From Saccharothrix sp. ST-888 (GTDB taxonomy: Bacteria > Actinomycetota > Actinomycetes > Streptomycetales > Streptomycetaceae), in contig NZ_JYJF01000026.1 of NCBI RefSeq assembly GCF_000955975.1, positions 1 through 64,000 on the forward strand: DNA of 64,000 nucleotides, written 5' to 3'. A program made the translations under genes and the position numbers. The notes under the pieces are model-generated. The model did no database searches, was not told the DNA's origin, and saw nothing but the letters and a program-made list of their open reading frames with translations. Shown one piece after another: positions 15,855 to 26,100 of this stretch. Numbering within the stretch: position 1 is the first letter of the stretch; each line of letters begins with the position of its first letter.

Positions 15855-17084
15855 ATGAGCGAGAGCACTCTGCCCGCGCAGCAGCGGCTGAGCAGCCACG
15901 TCGAGTGGACCGAGGCCCGCGTGGAGAACCGCGAGCTGAACCTCCGTGAGTTCGAGCAGCGGGCGACCCTCCTGCGCAGCCTGCCCCGGGTGCTGTTCGT
16001 CGAGCTGACCGAGAACTGCAACCTCTCCTGCCCGATGTGCCGCTCGGCCGGCAAGTTCGACCGCTCCCGCAACATGAGCCAGGAGCTGTTCGACCGGATC
16101 GCGGGCGAGCTGTTCCCCACCGCCGAGATCGTGGACCTGCGCGGCTGGGGCGAGAGCACGATTCTCAAGAACTTCCCCCGGTTCGTCGACCAGACCCTCG
16201 ACTACGGCTGCCGGGTCCGCATGGTGACCAACCTGACGGCGTTCCACGAGGCGACCTGGCGCAAGCTCGTGCGTTCCGGCGCCCTGATCTCGGTGTCCTT
16301 CGACGCCGGCGAGCGCGAGACGTTCGGGCAGGTCCGCCGCGGCGCTGACATGGACGTGGTGCTGCGCAACCTGGAGGTGCTGGTCGACGAGGCACACGCC
16401 AGCGGGGTGGGCACCGGCAACATCCACCTCAACGTGACCGTGCAGCCCGCGGCGCTCGACGAGCTGACCACCATCGCCAAGCACGCGGCCCGGCTCGGCA
16501 TCGGCATGCACCTCAGCCCGATCACCCTCCCGGACGGGCATCCGGACCAGCTGGTGCACCACCGTCCCGAGGTGGTCCGCGCGCTCGCCGAACTGGCGGA
16601 GGTGGCCGAGGCGACCGCGGTGGACGTGCAGCTCAACACGGCGCTGGACGAGCTGTGGGCCGACGACGGCGCGGCGAACAAGACCTGCACGCACCCGTGG
16701 ATGTACCTGTACGTCAACTACCGCGGCGGCGTGGGCTTCTGCGACCACCTGATCGGCTCGCCCGCGGAGCACCACCTGGTGGGCGATCTGAACACCGCCG
16801 GCCCGCGCGAGATCTGGAACAACGAGCAGTACCTGTCGTTGCGCGCCCAGCACGCCGCCGGCCGCGAGCACATCGACCCGAAGTTCGAGGACTGCCGGTG
16901 GTGCTACCGCAACCGCTACCTGGACTTCGACCACGAGTCGTACCAACCGTACGAGCAGCACCGGACGCGGCTGACCCGCTCCCTGTGCGCGTCCTTCGTG
17001 CCCGGTCCGGCGATCGCGCCGCCGACGAGCCGGCTGCTGCCGTTGTCCGTCCGCCCGGCGCCCGCCGCCGAGGGGGACCGGTGA
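15855..17084 (+). CDS. radical SAM enzyme with SPASM-like C-terminal cysteines
   Basis: 409 residues. The [4Fe-4S]/SAM motif is CNLSCPMC (C55, C59, C62), followed by LRGWGES, a GGE-like SAM site. The C-terminus has further cysteines in KTCTHPW, GFCDHLIG and DCRWCYRNR, a SPASM/twitch-type auxiliary cluster arrangement. Relatives include the sugar/cyclitol dehydrogenase BtrN and peptide-modifying SPASM enzymes; the substrate here is open. ATG 15855 lies 5 bp after the thioesterase stop. An in-frame GTG at 15846 would give the GTGA overlap seen throughout this operon. Confidence 0.88.
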   Translation: MSESTLPAQQRLSSHVEWTEARVENRELNLREFEQRATLLRSLPRVLFVELTENCNLSCPMCRSAGKFDRSRNMSQELFDRIAGELFPTAEIVDLRGWGESTILKNFPRFVDQTLDYGCRVRMVTNLTAFHEATWRKLVRSGALISVSFDAGERETFGQVRRGADMDVVLRNLEVLVDEAHASGVGTGNIHLNVTVQPAALDELTTIAKHAARLGIGMHLSPITLPDGHPDQLVHHRPEVVRALAELAEVAEATAVDVQLNTALDELWADDGAANKTCTHPWMYLYVNYRGGVGFCDHLIGSPAEHHLVGDLNTAGPREIWNNEQYLSLRAQHAAGREHIDPKFEDCRWCYRNRYLDFDHESYQPYEQHRTRLTRSLCASFVPGPAIAPPTSRLLPLSVRPAPAAEGDR

Positions 17085-19399
17085 CGGCGCCTCGGGACAC
17101 GGACGAGCGCTCCCACCTGCTTCCGCTGGAGGGCTCCGACTGGGCCGTGTGGCGGGACGTCGTGCTGCGCGGCGCCGGCTTCCCGGTGACCGAGGCGGGC
17201 CGGCTCTCGGCGCCCGGCCTGGCGCAGGCCGCCGGTCTGCCGGACCAGGAGTTCGACGAGCTGTGGAAGGCGGAGCTCGAACGGCTGGCGGACTCGCTGC
17301 GCGAGGTGGCGGCCGACCCGCGCTTCCGCGAGGCCGTCGCCTGGCAGAACCCCGCCGCGGTGCGCAGCGCCGTGGACAAGGTCGGCCGGCCGGCCGAGCC
17401 GGGCCGCACCACGGAGCTCAAGCACCTGCAGCTCGTCGCCAACTACCTGCAGCGGTACACGGTCAAGAACGACACCATCGGCTTCTTCGGCCCGGCCGCC
17501 TGGGGCCGGCTGACCGAGTCCGACCGGCCGATGGACTGTGCCGGCGGGCCCGGCCTGCTCGCCGACCGCACGGTCTACTTCGAGAACTGGGCGATCGACA
17601 CGCTCGCCCGGCGGCTGTCCGACCGGCCCGGCATGCGTCCGTGGCTGCGGCCGGTGCTCTCCGGCGGGGTGTTCGTGGACGACGACCGGCTGCTGCGCCC
17701 CTACCGGGACCCCGTCGAGCCGCCGCCCGGCGTCCTCGCCCTGCTCCGGCTGTGCGACGGATCGCGGACCCTCGCCGAGCTGGCCGCGCAGCGCGGCACC
17801 TCGACGGTCGACTCGGTCGTCGAGGAGCTGCGGCCGTGGCTGGACGACGGCGTGGTGCGGATGGACCTGAGCGGTCCGGTCGAGGCGCGTCCCGAACGGA
17901 CGCTGCGGGAGCGGCTCGCCCTGGTCGGCGACCGGGAGCCGCGCGAGAGCGCGCTCGCCGCGCTCGACGAGCTGGAGCGCGGCCGGGACGCGGTCACCGC
18001 GGCGGCCGGCCGGCCGGACCGGCTGATGGCCGCCACCGCGGCGCTGGACGAGGCGTTCCGGCGGATCACCGGCAGCGACGCCGTACGCCGGCACGGCGAG
18101 ATGTACGCCGGGCGGACCCTGGTCTACGAGGACACCAGGCGCGACGTGGAACTGGAGATCGGACGGCCGGTGCAGGCGGCGATCGGCGGGCCGCTCGGCC
18201 TGATGGCCGACAGCGCCCGGTGGTTCGCCGCCCGCGCCGGCCACAACTACCTGGACCTGTTCGGCTCCCTGCTCGACCGGCACAGCCGCGCCACCGGCCG
18301 CGACCGCCTTCCGCTGTCCCAGTTGCTGGGGATGGCCACCCGGCAGCTGACCACCCGCAGCGGGCCGCCGGAGCCGGTGGCGGACGCGGTGTCCCGGTTG
18401 CAGGCCAAGTGGGCGCGGATCCTCGACGTACCGGACGGCGCGCGGCGCCACGAACCGACCGTCGAGTCGATCCGGGACGCCGTCCGCCGGGAGTTCCCCG
18501 CGACCGCCCCGCTGTGGTCCGCGGCGCGGCACCACTCCCCCGACCTGATGATCGCCGCGGCCGGGCTGGGCGCGGTGCGCCGTGGGGAGTTCACGGCGGT
18601 GATGGGCGAGCTGCACCTGGCCACGAACACGCTGGAGGCCCGCCCCTTCGTGGAGCGGCACGCGGACGTCGGCCGGCTGCTCGAAGCCGCGGAGCGCGAC
18701 CACGCCGGCCGCCGCTGGTACTCGGTGCCCAGCAAGGACTCGCCGCTGGTCAACTCCCGCAGCTACCCGGCCGCGCTGCTCTCGCCGCACTTCCGGTACT
18801 GGTGCCTGCACGACAGCGACACCGGCGCGCCCGGCCCGGTGCTCCCGTCCGCCGCCCTGGAGGTGTGCCGCGAGGACGGGCGCCTGGTGGTGGTCTCAAA
18901 GACCGGCGAGGGCCCGTGGGACCTGCTGGAGGTGCTCGCCGAGCAGGTATCCGCCGCGATCGTGGGCGCGTTCCGCCCGATGGCGCCGGCCCGGCACCTG
19001 CCGCGGATCTCGATCGGCCGGCTGGTGGTTCAGCGGGAGACCTGGAGCTTCGAGCCGGCCGAGCTGGAGTGGGCGTTCGCCAGGACCGCGGCCCGGCGGT
19101 TCCGGGCGGCGCAGGAGTTCCGGGCGGCGCACGACATGCCGGTGCGGACGTTCTCCCGCGTGCACACCGAGCGCAAGCCGACCCTGACCGACTTCAGCAG
19201 CGTCCTGATGCTCGAACAGACCGCGCGCGCGGTGCGCCGGGCGGCGGCGGACACCGCCGGACGCCGGAGCGTGACGATCTCGGAGATGCTGCCGGACCTC
19301 GGGCAGACCTGGCTGACCGACGCCGCCGGCGCGCCGTACACGGCCGAGCTCCGGATGGTGCTCGTCGACCCGCTCGCCGCCGAGGGGGCCCGGCTGTGA
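17081..19399 (+). CDS. LanB-type lantibiotic dehydratase N-terminal domain protein
   Basis: 772 residues, fitting only the N-terminal (glutamylation) part of LanB dehydratases. The segment RYTVKNDTIGFFGP corresponds to the conserved region of class I lantibiotic dehydratases. No SpaB-type elimination domain of about 250-300 residues follows. Stand-alone LanB N-domains use aminoacyl-tRNA, as in split thiopeptide dehydratases and peptide aminoacyl-tRNA ligases (PEARLs). No precursor-peptide gene is visible nearby. It may therefore add an amino acid from tRNA to a small or carrier-bound substrate. The GTG start overlaps the radical SAM stop by 4 bp. Confidence 0.82.
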   Translation: MTAPRDTDERSHLLPLEGSDWAVWRDVVLRGAGFPVTEAGRLSAPGLAQAAGLPDQEFDELWKAELERLADSLREVAADPRFREAVAWQNPAAVRSAVDKVGRPAEPGRTTELKHLQLVANYLQRYTVKNDTIGFFGPAAWGRLTESDRPMDCAGGPGLLADRTVYFENWAIDTLARRLSDRPGMRPWLRPVLSGGVFVDDDRLLRPYRDPVEPPPGVLALLRLCDGSRTLAELAAQRGTSTVDSVVEELRPWLDDGVVRMDLSGPVEARPERTLRERLALVGDREPRESALAALDELERGRDAVTAAAGRPDRLMAATAALDEAFRRITGSDAVRRHGEMYAGRTLVYEDTRRDVELEIGRPVQAAIGGPLGLMADSARWFAARAGHNYLDLFGSLLDRHSRATGRDRLPLSQLLGMATRQLTTRSGPPEPVADAVSRLQAKWARILDVPDGARRHEPTVESIRDAVRREFPATAPLWSAARHHSPDLMIAAAGLGAVRRGEFTAVMGELHLATNTLEARPFVERHADVGRLLEAAERDHAGRRWYSVPSKDSPLVNSRSYPAALLSPHFRYWCLHDSDTGAPGPVLPSAALEVCREDGRLVVVSKTGEGPWDLLEVLAEQVSAAIVGAFRPMAPARHLPRISIGRLVVQRETWSFEPAELEWAFARTAARRFRAAQEFRAAHDMPVRTFSRVHTERKPTLTDFSSVLMLEQTARAVRRAAADTAGRRSVTISEMLPDLGQTWLTDAAGAPYTAELRMVLVDPLAAEGARL

Positions 19400-20418
19400 C
19401 CCCGGCGGCCATCGAGGCCTCCGGGCTCGGCCGGTCGTTCACCGTGGCGGAACGGGACGCCGGGCTGCGCTCGGCGGTCGGCGTCCTGGTCCGCCGGCGC
19501 AAGCAGCAGGTGCACGCCCTCCAGGGCGTGGACATCCGCGTCGAGCCGGGAGAGATCGTCGGCGTCCTCGGCGCGAACGGAGCGGGCAAGACCACCCTGC
19601 TCAAACTGCTCTCCGGCCTGCTCCACCCCTCGGCGGGGTCGGTGCGCGTGCTCGGCCACGACCCGGCCCGGCGCGAGCCGGCCTACCTGCGCCGCATGGC
19701 GCTGGTCATGGGTAACCGGTACCAGCTGCAGTGGGATCTGCCCGCCGTCGACTCCTTCGAGCTCAACCGGGCGATCTACCGGATCCCGCGCGAGCGGTTC
19801 CGGCGGACCAGGGACGAACTGGTCGAACTGCTGGACCTCCGCGACCTGGTGCGCAAGCCGGTACGCAACCTCTCACTGGGCGAGCGGATGAAGATGGAGC
19901 TGGTCGGCTCGCTGCTGCACCGGCCGGAGATGCTGTTCCTGGACGAGCCGACCCTCGGCCTGGACGTCGCCATGCAGCGGCGGATCCGGTCATTCGTCGC
20001 CGAGTACAACCGGACCGGGTCCGCGACCGTGCTGCTGACCAGCCACTACATGGCCGACATCGAGGCGCTCTGCCGACGGGTCGTGGTGGTGCACTGCGGC
20101 CGGGTGCTCTACGACGGAGACCTGTCGCGGCTCGGCGAGCGCTTCGCCGCGCACCGCGACATCGAGGTGACGCCGACCGGTCCCGGCGTGGACCTGAGCG
20201 GGTTCGGCGAGTGCCGGCCCGCCTCCGCCGGGCGGCTGCGGGTTCGGGTCGAGGCGGCGCGGGTGCCGGAGGTGACGACCCGACTGCTGGCCGGAGGCGA
20301 GGTCACCGACCTCACGGTGACGCGGCCCGCGATCGAGGACGTCATCGAGCACATCTTCACCTCCGACGCGGTCGACCTGCGGGCCGACGGCGCCCCGGCC
20401 CCGGCGGCAGCGCCGTGA
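19396..20418 (+). CDS. ABC transporter ATP-binding protein (ABC-2 type exporter)
   Basis: 340 residues. Walker A is GANGAGKTT, the signature is LSLGERMKM (a variant of LSGGQ) and Walker B is MLFLDEPTLGLD, followed by the H-loop TSHY. The N-terminal extension and the C-terminal about 80 residues match the COG4586 ATPases that pair with two unlike ABC-2 permeases. The GTG start overlaps the LanB stop by 4 bp and the stop overlaps the next GTG by 4 bp. It most likely powers export of, and self-resistance to, the cluster product. Confidence 0.92.
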   Translation: MTPAAIEASGLGRSFTVAERDAGLRSAVGVLVRRRKQQVHALQGVDIRVEPGEIVGVLGANGAGKTTLLKLLSGLLHPSAGSVRVLGHDPARREPAYLRRMALVMGNRYQLQWDLPAVDSFELNRAIYRIPRERFRRTRDELVELLDLRDLVRKPVRNLSLGERMKMELVGSLLHRPEMLFLDEPTLGLDVAMQRRIRSFVAEYNRTGSATVLLTSHYMADIEALCRRVVVVHCGRVLYDGDLSRLGERFAAHRDIEVTPTGPGVDLSGFGECRPASAGRLRVRVEAARVPEVTTRLLAGGEVTDLTVTRPAIEDVIEHIFTSDAVDLRADGAPAPAAAP

Positions 20419-21245
20419 CGGCCGGGGAGGTGGCGGGCCGCGTGCGGGCGCTGGGCGCCTTCTACGCGGCCGCAGGCCGGCAGTCGATGACCCAGCAGCT
20501 GACCTACCGCGCCAGCAGCCTGCTGCTGATGACCGGCATGCTCGTCGAGCCGGTGATCTACCTGGTCGTGTGGTCGGCGATCGCCCGCTCCCAGGGCGGA
20601 TCCGTCGACGGGTACACGCCCGGCACCCTGGCGGCCTACTACATCACCTGGACCCTGGTGCGGAACATGAACGTCGGCTACGCACCGGCCGGGTTCGAGC
20701 ACCGGATCACCACCGGCCGGATGTCGGGCCGGATGCTGCTGCCGATCCATCCGATCCACTACGACCTGGCCGGCTTCGGCGGGGCCAAGATCGTCTGGAT
20801 CGCCCAGTGGCTCCCCGTCGCCGCCGTGCTCGTGCTGCTGTTCCACCCGACGGCGCATCCGACCCCGGCCGGCGTGCTGGTGTTCCTGGTGTCGATCTGG
20901 GCGGCGTTCGTGATCCGCTCGCTGTTCCTGTGGCTGATCGGGCTGATCACGTTCTGGACCACCAGGGCGAGCGCGCTGTTCGAGCTCTACCTCCTGTTCG
21001 AGCTGCTGCTGTCCGGGCGGCTGGTGCCGCTCGCACTGCTGCCGGGGTGGATGCGGAGCGCGGCCGGGTGGTTCCCGTTCGAGTGGACGTTCAGCTTCCC
21101 GATCGACGCGCTGATCGCCCCCGGCCCGGCCCCGCGGCTGCTGGCAGGGCTGGGCGTCCAGGCGCTGTGGATCGGCGTCGGAGCGCTGCTCGTGGCGGTG
21201 GTCTGGCGGCGCGCCGTGCGCCGGTTCACGGGGGTGGGCGCGTGA
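20415..21245 (+). CDS. ABC-2 type permease (COG4587-like)
   Basis: 276 residues with about six predicted membrane helices (for example LLLMTGMLVEPVIYLVVW, VAAVLVLLF, GVLVFLVSIWAAFVI). It is the first of two permeases that form a heterodimeric channel with the preceding ATPase, as in the COG4586/4587/3694 systems. The GTG start overlaps the ATPase stop (GTGA) and its stop overlaps the next GTG. Confidence 0.88.
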   Translation: MTAGEVAGRVRALGAFYAAAGRQSMTQQLTYRASSLLLMTGMLVEPVIYLVVWSAIARSQGGSVDGYTPGTLAAYYITWTLVRNMNVGYAPAGFEHRITTGRMSGRMLLPIHPIHYDLAGFGGAKIVWIAQWLPVAAVLVLLFHPTAHPTPAGVLVFLVSIWAAFVIRSLFLWLIGLITFWTTRASALFELYLLFELLLSGRLVPLALLPGWMRSAAGWFPFEWTFSFPIDALIAPGPAPRLLAGLGVQALWIGVGALLVAVVWRRAVRRFTGVGA

Positions 21246-22021
21246 ACCTGCGACTGGCCGCGCTCTACCTGCGCCTGCTGCTGCTCAACGAGCTGCAGTA
21301 CCGGGCGAACTTCCTGCTGCGCATCGTCACCTCCGTGCTGTCCCTGGGCACCGCGGTGATCACCCTGGCCCTGGTCTTCCGCCAGGTCCAGCGGCTGGAC
21401 GGCTGGGACCTGGACCAGCTGGTGGTCCTGGCCGGCGTCTACACCACGCTCAGCGGCTTCACCCAGATGCTGGTGATGCCCAACGCACTGGCCCTGCTGA
21501 CGGACATTCAGGAGGGCACCCTCGACGCGGTGCTGCTCAAGCCCGCCGGCGCCCTGCTGACCGTCAGCGTCCGCTCGTCGAAGGTGTGGCAGGGGCTGGA
21601 CGTGGCGATCGGCCTGGCCACGACGGCGACCGGTGCGGCGCTCTCCGGCGGTGTGAGCCTGTCGGCGGTCCCGGTCTTCGCCGTCACGCTGCTGTGCGGG
21701 GCCGCGCTGATCTACAGCTTCCTGATGTCGATCGCCATCAGCGCGTTCTGGTTCGTGAAGCTGGACAACGTCGCCGAGCTGTTCTCGGGCCTGTTCCAGG
21801 CGGCCCGCTGGCCGGTCGGCCTCTACCCCGGGTGGATGCGGATCGGACTCACCGTCCTGATCCCGATCGGCCTGGCCGTCACCCTGCCCGCCGAAGTCCT
21901 CACCTCCCGGGCCACCGGGGCGGGCCCGGCCGCGCTGGCCGCCTTCGCCGCCGCCGGCCTCGCCTTCACCCGGTTCCTGTGGCGGCGCGGTCTGCGGCAC
22001 TACTCGGGTGCCTCAGCCTAA
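21242..22021 (+). CDS. ABC-2 type permease (COG3694-like)
   Basis: 259 residues with about six hydrophobic segments (SLGTAVITLALVF, VPVFAVTLLCGAALIYSFLM, IGLTVLIPIGLAV). It is the second permease of the three-part exporter. It ends 19 bp before the likely start of the luciferase-like gene. Confidence 0.88.
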   Translation: MNLRLAALYLRLLLLNELQYRANFLLRIVTSVLSLGTAVITLALVFRQVQRLDGWDLDQLVVLAGVYTTLSGFTQMLVMPNALALLTDIQEGTLDAVLLKPAGALLTVSVRSSKVWQGLDVAIGLATTATGAALSGGVSLSAVPVFAVTLLCGAALIYSFLMSIAISAFWFVKLDNVAELFSGLFQAARWPVGLYPGWMRIGLTVLIPIGLAVTLPAEVLTSRATGAGPAALAAFAAAGLAFTRFLWRRGLRHYSGASA

Positions 22022-22040
22022 AACCTCGTACGGAGATCCT

Positions 22041-23084
22041 GTGGACATCAGCCTCTTCTATTTCGCCGACGATGCGTCGCGCACCGACCAGGGACGCTAC
22101 GACCTGCTGCTCGACGGGGCCCGGCTGGCCGACGACGCGGGTCTGCACGCGGTGTGGACACCGGAGCGGCACTTCCATCCCTTCGGGGGTCTCTACGCCA
22201 ACCCGGCGGTCACCGGCGCGGCGGTCGCAGCCGTCACCCGCCGGGTCGGGGTGCGGGCCGGGAGCGTCGTGCTGCCGCTGCACGATCCGATCCGCGTCGC
22301 GGAGGAGTGGGCCATGGTGGACAACCTCTCGAACGGGCGCGCCGCGATCGCCTTCGCGTCCGGCTGGCACGCGGTGGACTTCGCCCTGACCCCCGAACCC
22401 GAGACCGCCTACCGGGAGCGCAAGACCACGCTGGCGCAGCACATCGAGGTGGTGCGCAGGCTGTGGGCCGGCGAGGAGGTCAGCCGGCTGGACGGCGGCG
22501 GCGAGCGGGTCGGCGTCCGGATCTACCCCGCACCCGTGCAGCCGGAGCTGCCGTTCTGGATCACCAGCTCCGGCCGCCCGGACACCTTCCGGCTGGCCGG
22601 CGAACTGGGCGGCAACCTGCTGACCCACCTGCTCGGCCAGCGCCCGGACGTGCTGCGGCGGAACATCGCGCTCTACCGGGAGACGCTGGCCGCCCGGCAC
22701 GGAAGCCCGGCGCGCGGCCGGGTCACGCTGATGCTGCACACCCTGCTCGGCCGCTCCGACGCCGAGGTGCTGGAGCTGATCCGGGAGCCGTTCAGCGGCT
22801 ACCTGGCCAGCTCCCTGGACCTGACCGGCACGTCCGGGCCGACCGTCGAAGGCATCGACGAGTTGACCGAGGCGGACCGCCAAGCCCTGCTGCGCCGGGC
22901 CTTCGACCGCTACTCGCGCGACAGCGGCCTGTTCGGGTCCCCGGACACCGCGCGCCGCACCCTGCGCTCCTTCGAGGACATGGGGGTCGACGAGGTGGCC
23001 TGCCTGATCGACTTCGGCGTCGAGCCCGAGGCCGTGCTGAGCGGCCTGCACCGGATCGCCGACCTGGCCCGTGAGAACGCCTGA
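22041..23084 (+). CDS. MupA/Atu3671-type FMN-dependent luciferase-like monooxygenase
   Basis: 347 residues of the bacterial luciferase-like TIM barrel (start DISLFYFADD, then WTPERHFHPFGGLYANPAV and the family's AIAFASGWHAVDF). This subfamily is recurrently found beside or inside NRPS/PKS genes and acts on carrier-bound intermediates with FMNH2 and O2. Placed directly upstream of the NRPS gene, it probably oxidises a tethered aminoacyl or peptidyl group. I chose GTG 22041, with GGAG 6 bp upstream and the conserved N-terminus; GTG 22008 would overlap the permease gene. Confidence 0.88.
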   Translation: MDISLFYFADDASRTDQGRYDLLLDGARLADDAGLHAVWTPERHFHPFGGLYANPAVTGAAVAAVTRRVGVRAGSVVLPLHDPIRVAEEWAMVDNLSNGRAAIAFASGWHAVDFALTPEPETAYRERKTTLAQHIEVVRRLWAGEEVSRLDGGGERVGVRIYPAPVQPELPFWITSSGRPDTFRLAGELGGNLLTHLLGQRPDVLRRNIALYRETLAARHGSPARGRVTLMLHTLLGRSDAEVLELIREPFSGYLASSLDLTGTSGPTVEGIDELTEADRQALLRRAFDRYSRDSGLFGSPDTARRTLRSFEDMGVDEVACLIDFGVEPEAVLSGLHRIADLARENA

Positions 23085-23111
23085 GTTCCCGAACGAGAAA
23101 CGAGAAGACCG

Positions 23112-26100
23112 ATGACACTGCACGAACTCGTCGCCGCCGCGGCGCGGCGCGACCCGCAGGCGCCGGCGGTGATCACCTCGCACCGCACGCTCAGCTACGC
23201 CGAGCTGGACGGCCTGGCCGAGGCCGTGGCCGGACGGCTGCGCGGATCGGTGCGCCCCGAAGAACTGGTCGCCGTGGCCCTGGACAAGGGCTGGGAGCAG
23301 ATCGTCGCGGTCCTGGGCGTCCTTAAGGCCGGGGCGGCCTACCTGCCGCTCTCCACCGACCTGCCCGAAGCCCGGCTCCGGCAACTGGTGGAGCTCGGCC
23401 GCTGCTCCCACGTGCTCACGCAGGCCTCGCTGCTGACCTCCGCGGCCTGGCCGGCGGACGCGGCCGTCTCCACCCTGGAGGGCCTCGTCCCCGCGCCGGC
23501 CGGACCGGCCGCGGGCACCCGGGACAGCCTGGCCTACGTCATGTTCACCTCGGGCTCGACCGGCACGCCCAAGGGCGTGATGGTGGAGCACGGCGGCGTC
23601 GCGGACACCGTGCTGGAGATCAACCGGCGCTTCGGCGTCGGGCCACGGGACAGGTCCCTCGCGCTGACCTCGCTCAGCTTCGACCTGTCGGTCTACGAGA
23701 TCTTCGGCCCGCTGGCCGCCGGCGGCGCGGTCGTCGTACCGGACCCGGAGCGTGCGGGCGACCCGGCGCACTGGGCCGAGCTGATGGAGCGGCACGGGGT
23801 CAGCCTCTGGCACACGGTGCCGGCGCTGCTGGAGATGCTCGTGTCCTGGCTGGGCGAATCCGGCACGCCGGCGCCCGGGCCGCTGCGCCTCGCGGTGCTC
23901 AGCGGCGACTGGATCCCGGTGGGCCTGCCGGACCGGGTGCGCGACCGGTACCCCGCGGCCCGCGTGGTGAGCATGGGCGGCGCGACCGAGACCTCGATCA
24001 ACTCCCTCGTCTACGAGATCGGCGACGTCGACCCGTCCTGGACCAGCATCCCCTATGGCGACCCGCTGCCGGGCGAGGGCTTCCTCCTGCTCGACGACGC
24101 GCTCGCGCCGGTCCCGGCCGGGACGGCCGGCGAGCTCTGCATCACCGGCACCGGCCTCGCCCGGGGCTACTGGGACGACCCGCGGCAGACCGAGGCCGCC
24201 TTCGTCCGGCACCCCGGGCTCGGCGTGCGCATGTACCGCACCGGTGACCGGGCCCGGGTCCGCCCCGACGGCACGCTGGAGTTCCTCGGGCGGAGCGACC
24301 TGCAGGTCAAGATCCACGGATTCCGGGTCGAGCTCGGCGAGATCGAGGCCGCGCTGCGCGGCGCCGCCGGCGTCGACCAGGCGGTCGCCGTCGCGCTCGG
24401 CCCGAGGACGGCGCGCGACCGCGTCGTCGCCTTCGTCACCCCCGGCCCGCACGCCGCGCCCGACGAGGCGGCGGTCACCGCCGAGCTCGCCGCACGGCTG
24501 CCCGGCCACCTCGTCCCGCAGCGGATCCACGTGGTCGCGGACCTCCCGCTGACCACGAACGGGAAGGTCGACCGGGCCGCGCTCGCCGCGACGGCCGCCG
24601 CGACGGGCGGCCCGGACGCCGAGCCGCCGCGGCCCGGTACCGAACAGCAGCTCGCCGGCATCCTCACCGAACTGCTCGGCCGCCCCGTCGCGGACCGCTC
24701 GGCCGACTTCTTCGCGCTCGGCGGCAACTCGCTGCTGTCCGTCCAGTTCGTCACGCGGCTGCGCCGGCGGCTCGGGCTCGACGTCCCGCTGGGCCTGCCG
24801 CTGCGGCGGCGCACGATCGCCGGGATGGCCGAGGCGCTCGCGGACCTGCCCGCCGTGCGCGAGGCCGCGGAGCCGAGGCTGGCGCCGCGCGCCGGCGCCG
24901 GGGCGGCACCGGTCTCCTTCGGCCAGGAACAGGTGATCTTCCTCGACCAGCTGGCCGGGGGCGACCGCGCCTACCACTTCCAGTGCGTCATCCGCTTCCG
25001 CGGCGAGCTCCGGCCGGACCTCGTCCAGCGGGCCCTGACCGAGGTCACCCGGCGGCACGAGATCCTGCGCACCACCTTCCACCTCACCGAGAGCGGCCCG
25101 ATCCAGGTGGTGCACGATCCGGCCGAGGTGCCGCTGCACGAGCTCGATCTGCGCGGCGTCCCGGACGCCGACCGCGAAGCGGCGCTGACCGCCGCGCTCC
25201 GCGCCGAGTTCGACCGCGACTTCGACCTCGCCACCGGCCCGCTGGCCGTGTGGACCCTGATCCGGCTGGCGCAGGACGACTGGGCCCTGGTCGAGACCGA
25301 GCACCACCTGGTGCACGACGGCTGGTCGGTCTCGGTGTTCTGGCGGGAGATCGGCGAGCTCTACTCGGCGTGGGCGGACGGGCGCGAACCCGAACTCGCC
25401 GACCTGCCGGTCCAGTTCTCCGACTACGCCGCCTGGCAGCGGGAGCGCTACGCCGTCCGGCGCGGGCAGGTGCTTCCGTACTGGACGAGCCGGCTGGCCG
25501 GCTCGGGCACCTTCGACCTGGCCGTGAGCCGGCCGCGCCCGCCCAAGCAGACCTTCCGCGGCGCGGCGATCCGGGTCGCGGTGCCCGACGACCTCTACGC
25601 CCGGCTGCGCGCGTGCGGGCGGGCGGAGGGCGTGTCGCTGTTCGTCGTCATGTTCGCCGGGTTCGCCGTGCTGATGAACCGTTACAGCGGGGCCCGCGAC
25701 CTGACCATCGGCTCCTGGCTGGCCAACCGCGACACCCCGGAGACCGAGAACCTGCTCGGCATGCTGGTCAACATGGTCGGCATGCGGCTGAAGCTGGACG
25801 AGGAGCTGTCCTTCCAGGAGCTGCTCGGCCGGACCCGCGACGCCGTGCTGGAGGCGCTGGCGCACGGCGAGGCCCCCTTCGAGGACGTCGTCCGCTCGTT
25901 GGACCTGCCGCGCGACCCGAGCCGGAACGCGCTGGTGCAGACCTGCTTCAGCTTCCACGACTCGCCGGTGCCGTCGTTCGACTGGCCAGGGGCTCGGGGC
26001 GCGCTGGTCGAGCACAACAACGGCAGCGCCAAGTTCGACCTCAACATCGTCGTCATCCCCCGGGCCGAGCAGCTGCGCCGGGCGGGCGACCCGCGCGAGC

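Noticed and set aside
14604..17084. A short leader-peptide gene for the LanB and radical SAM enzymes
   Set aside because: The only non-coding space is the divergent promoter region, where no short frame with a ribosome site and Ser/Thr/Cys-rich end was found.
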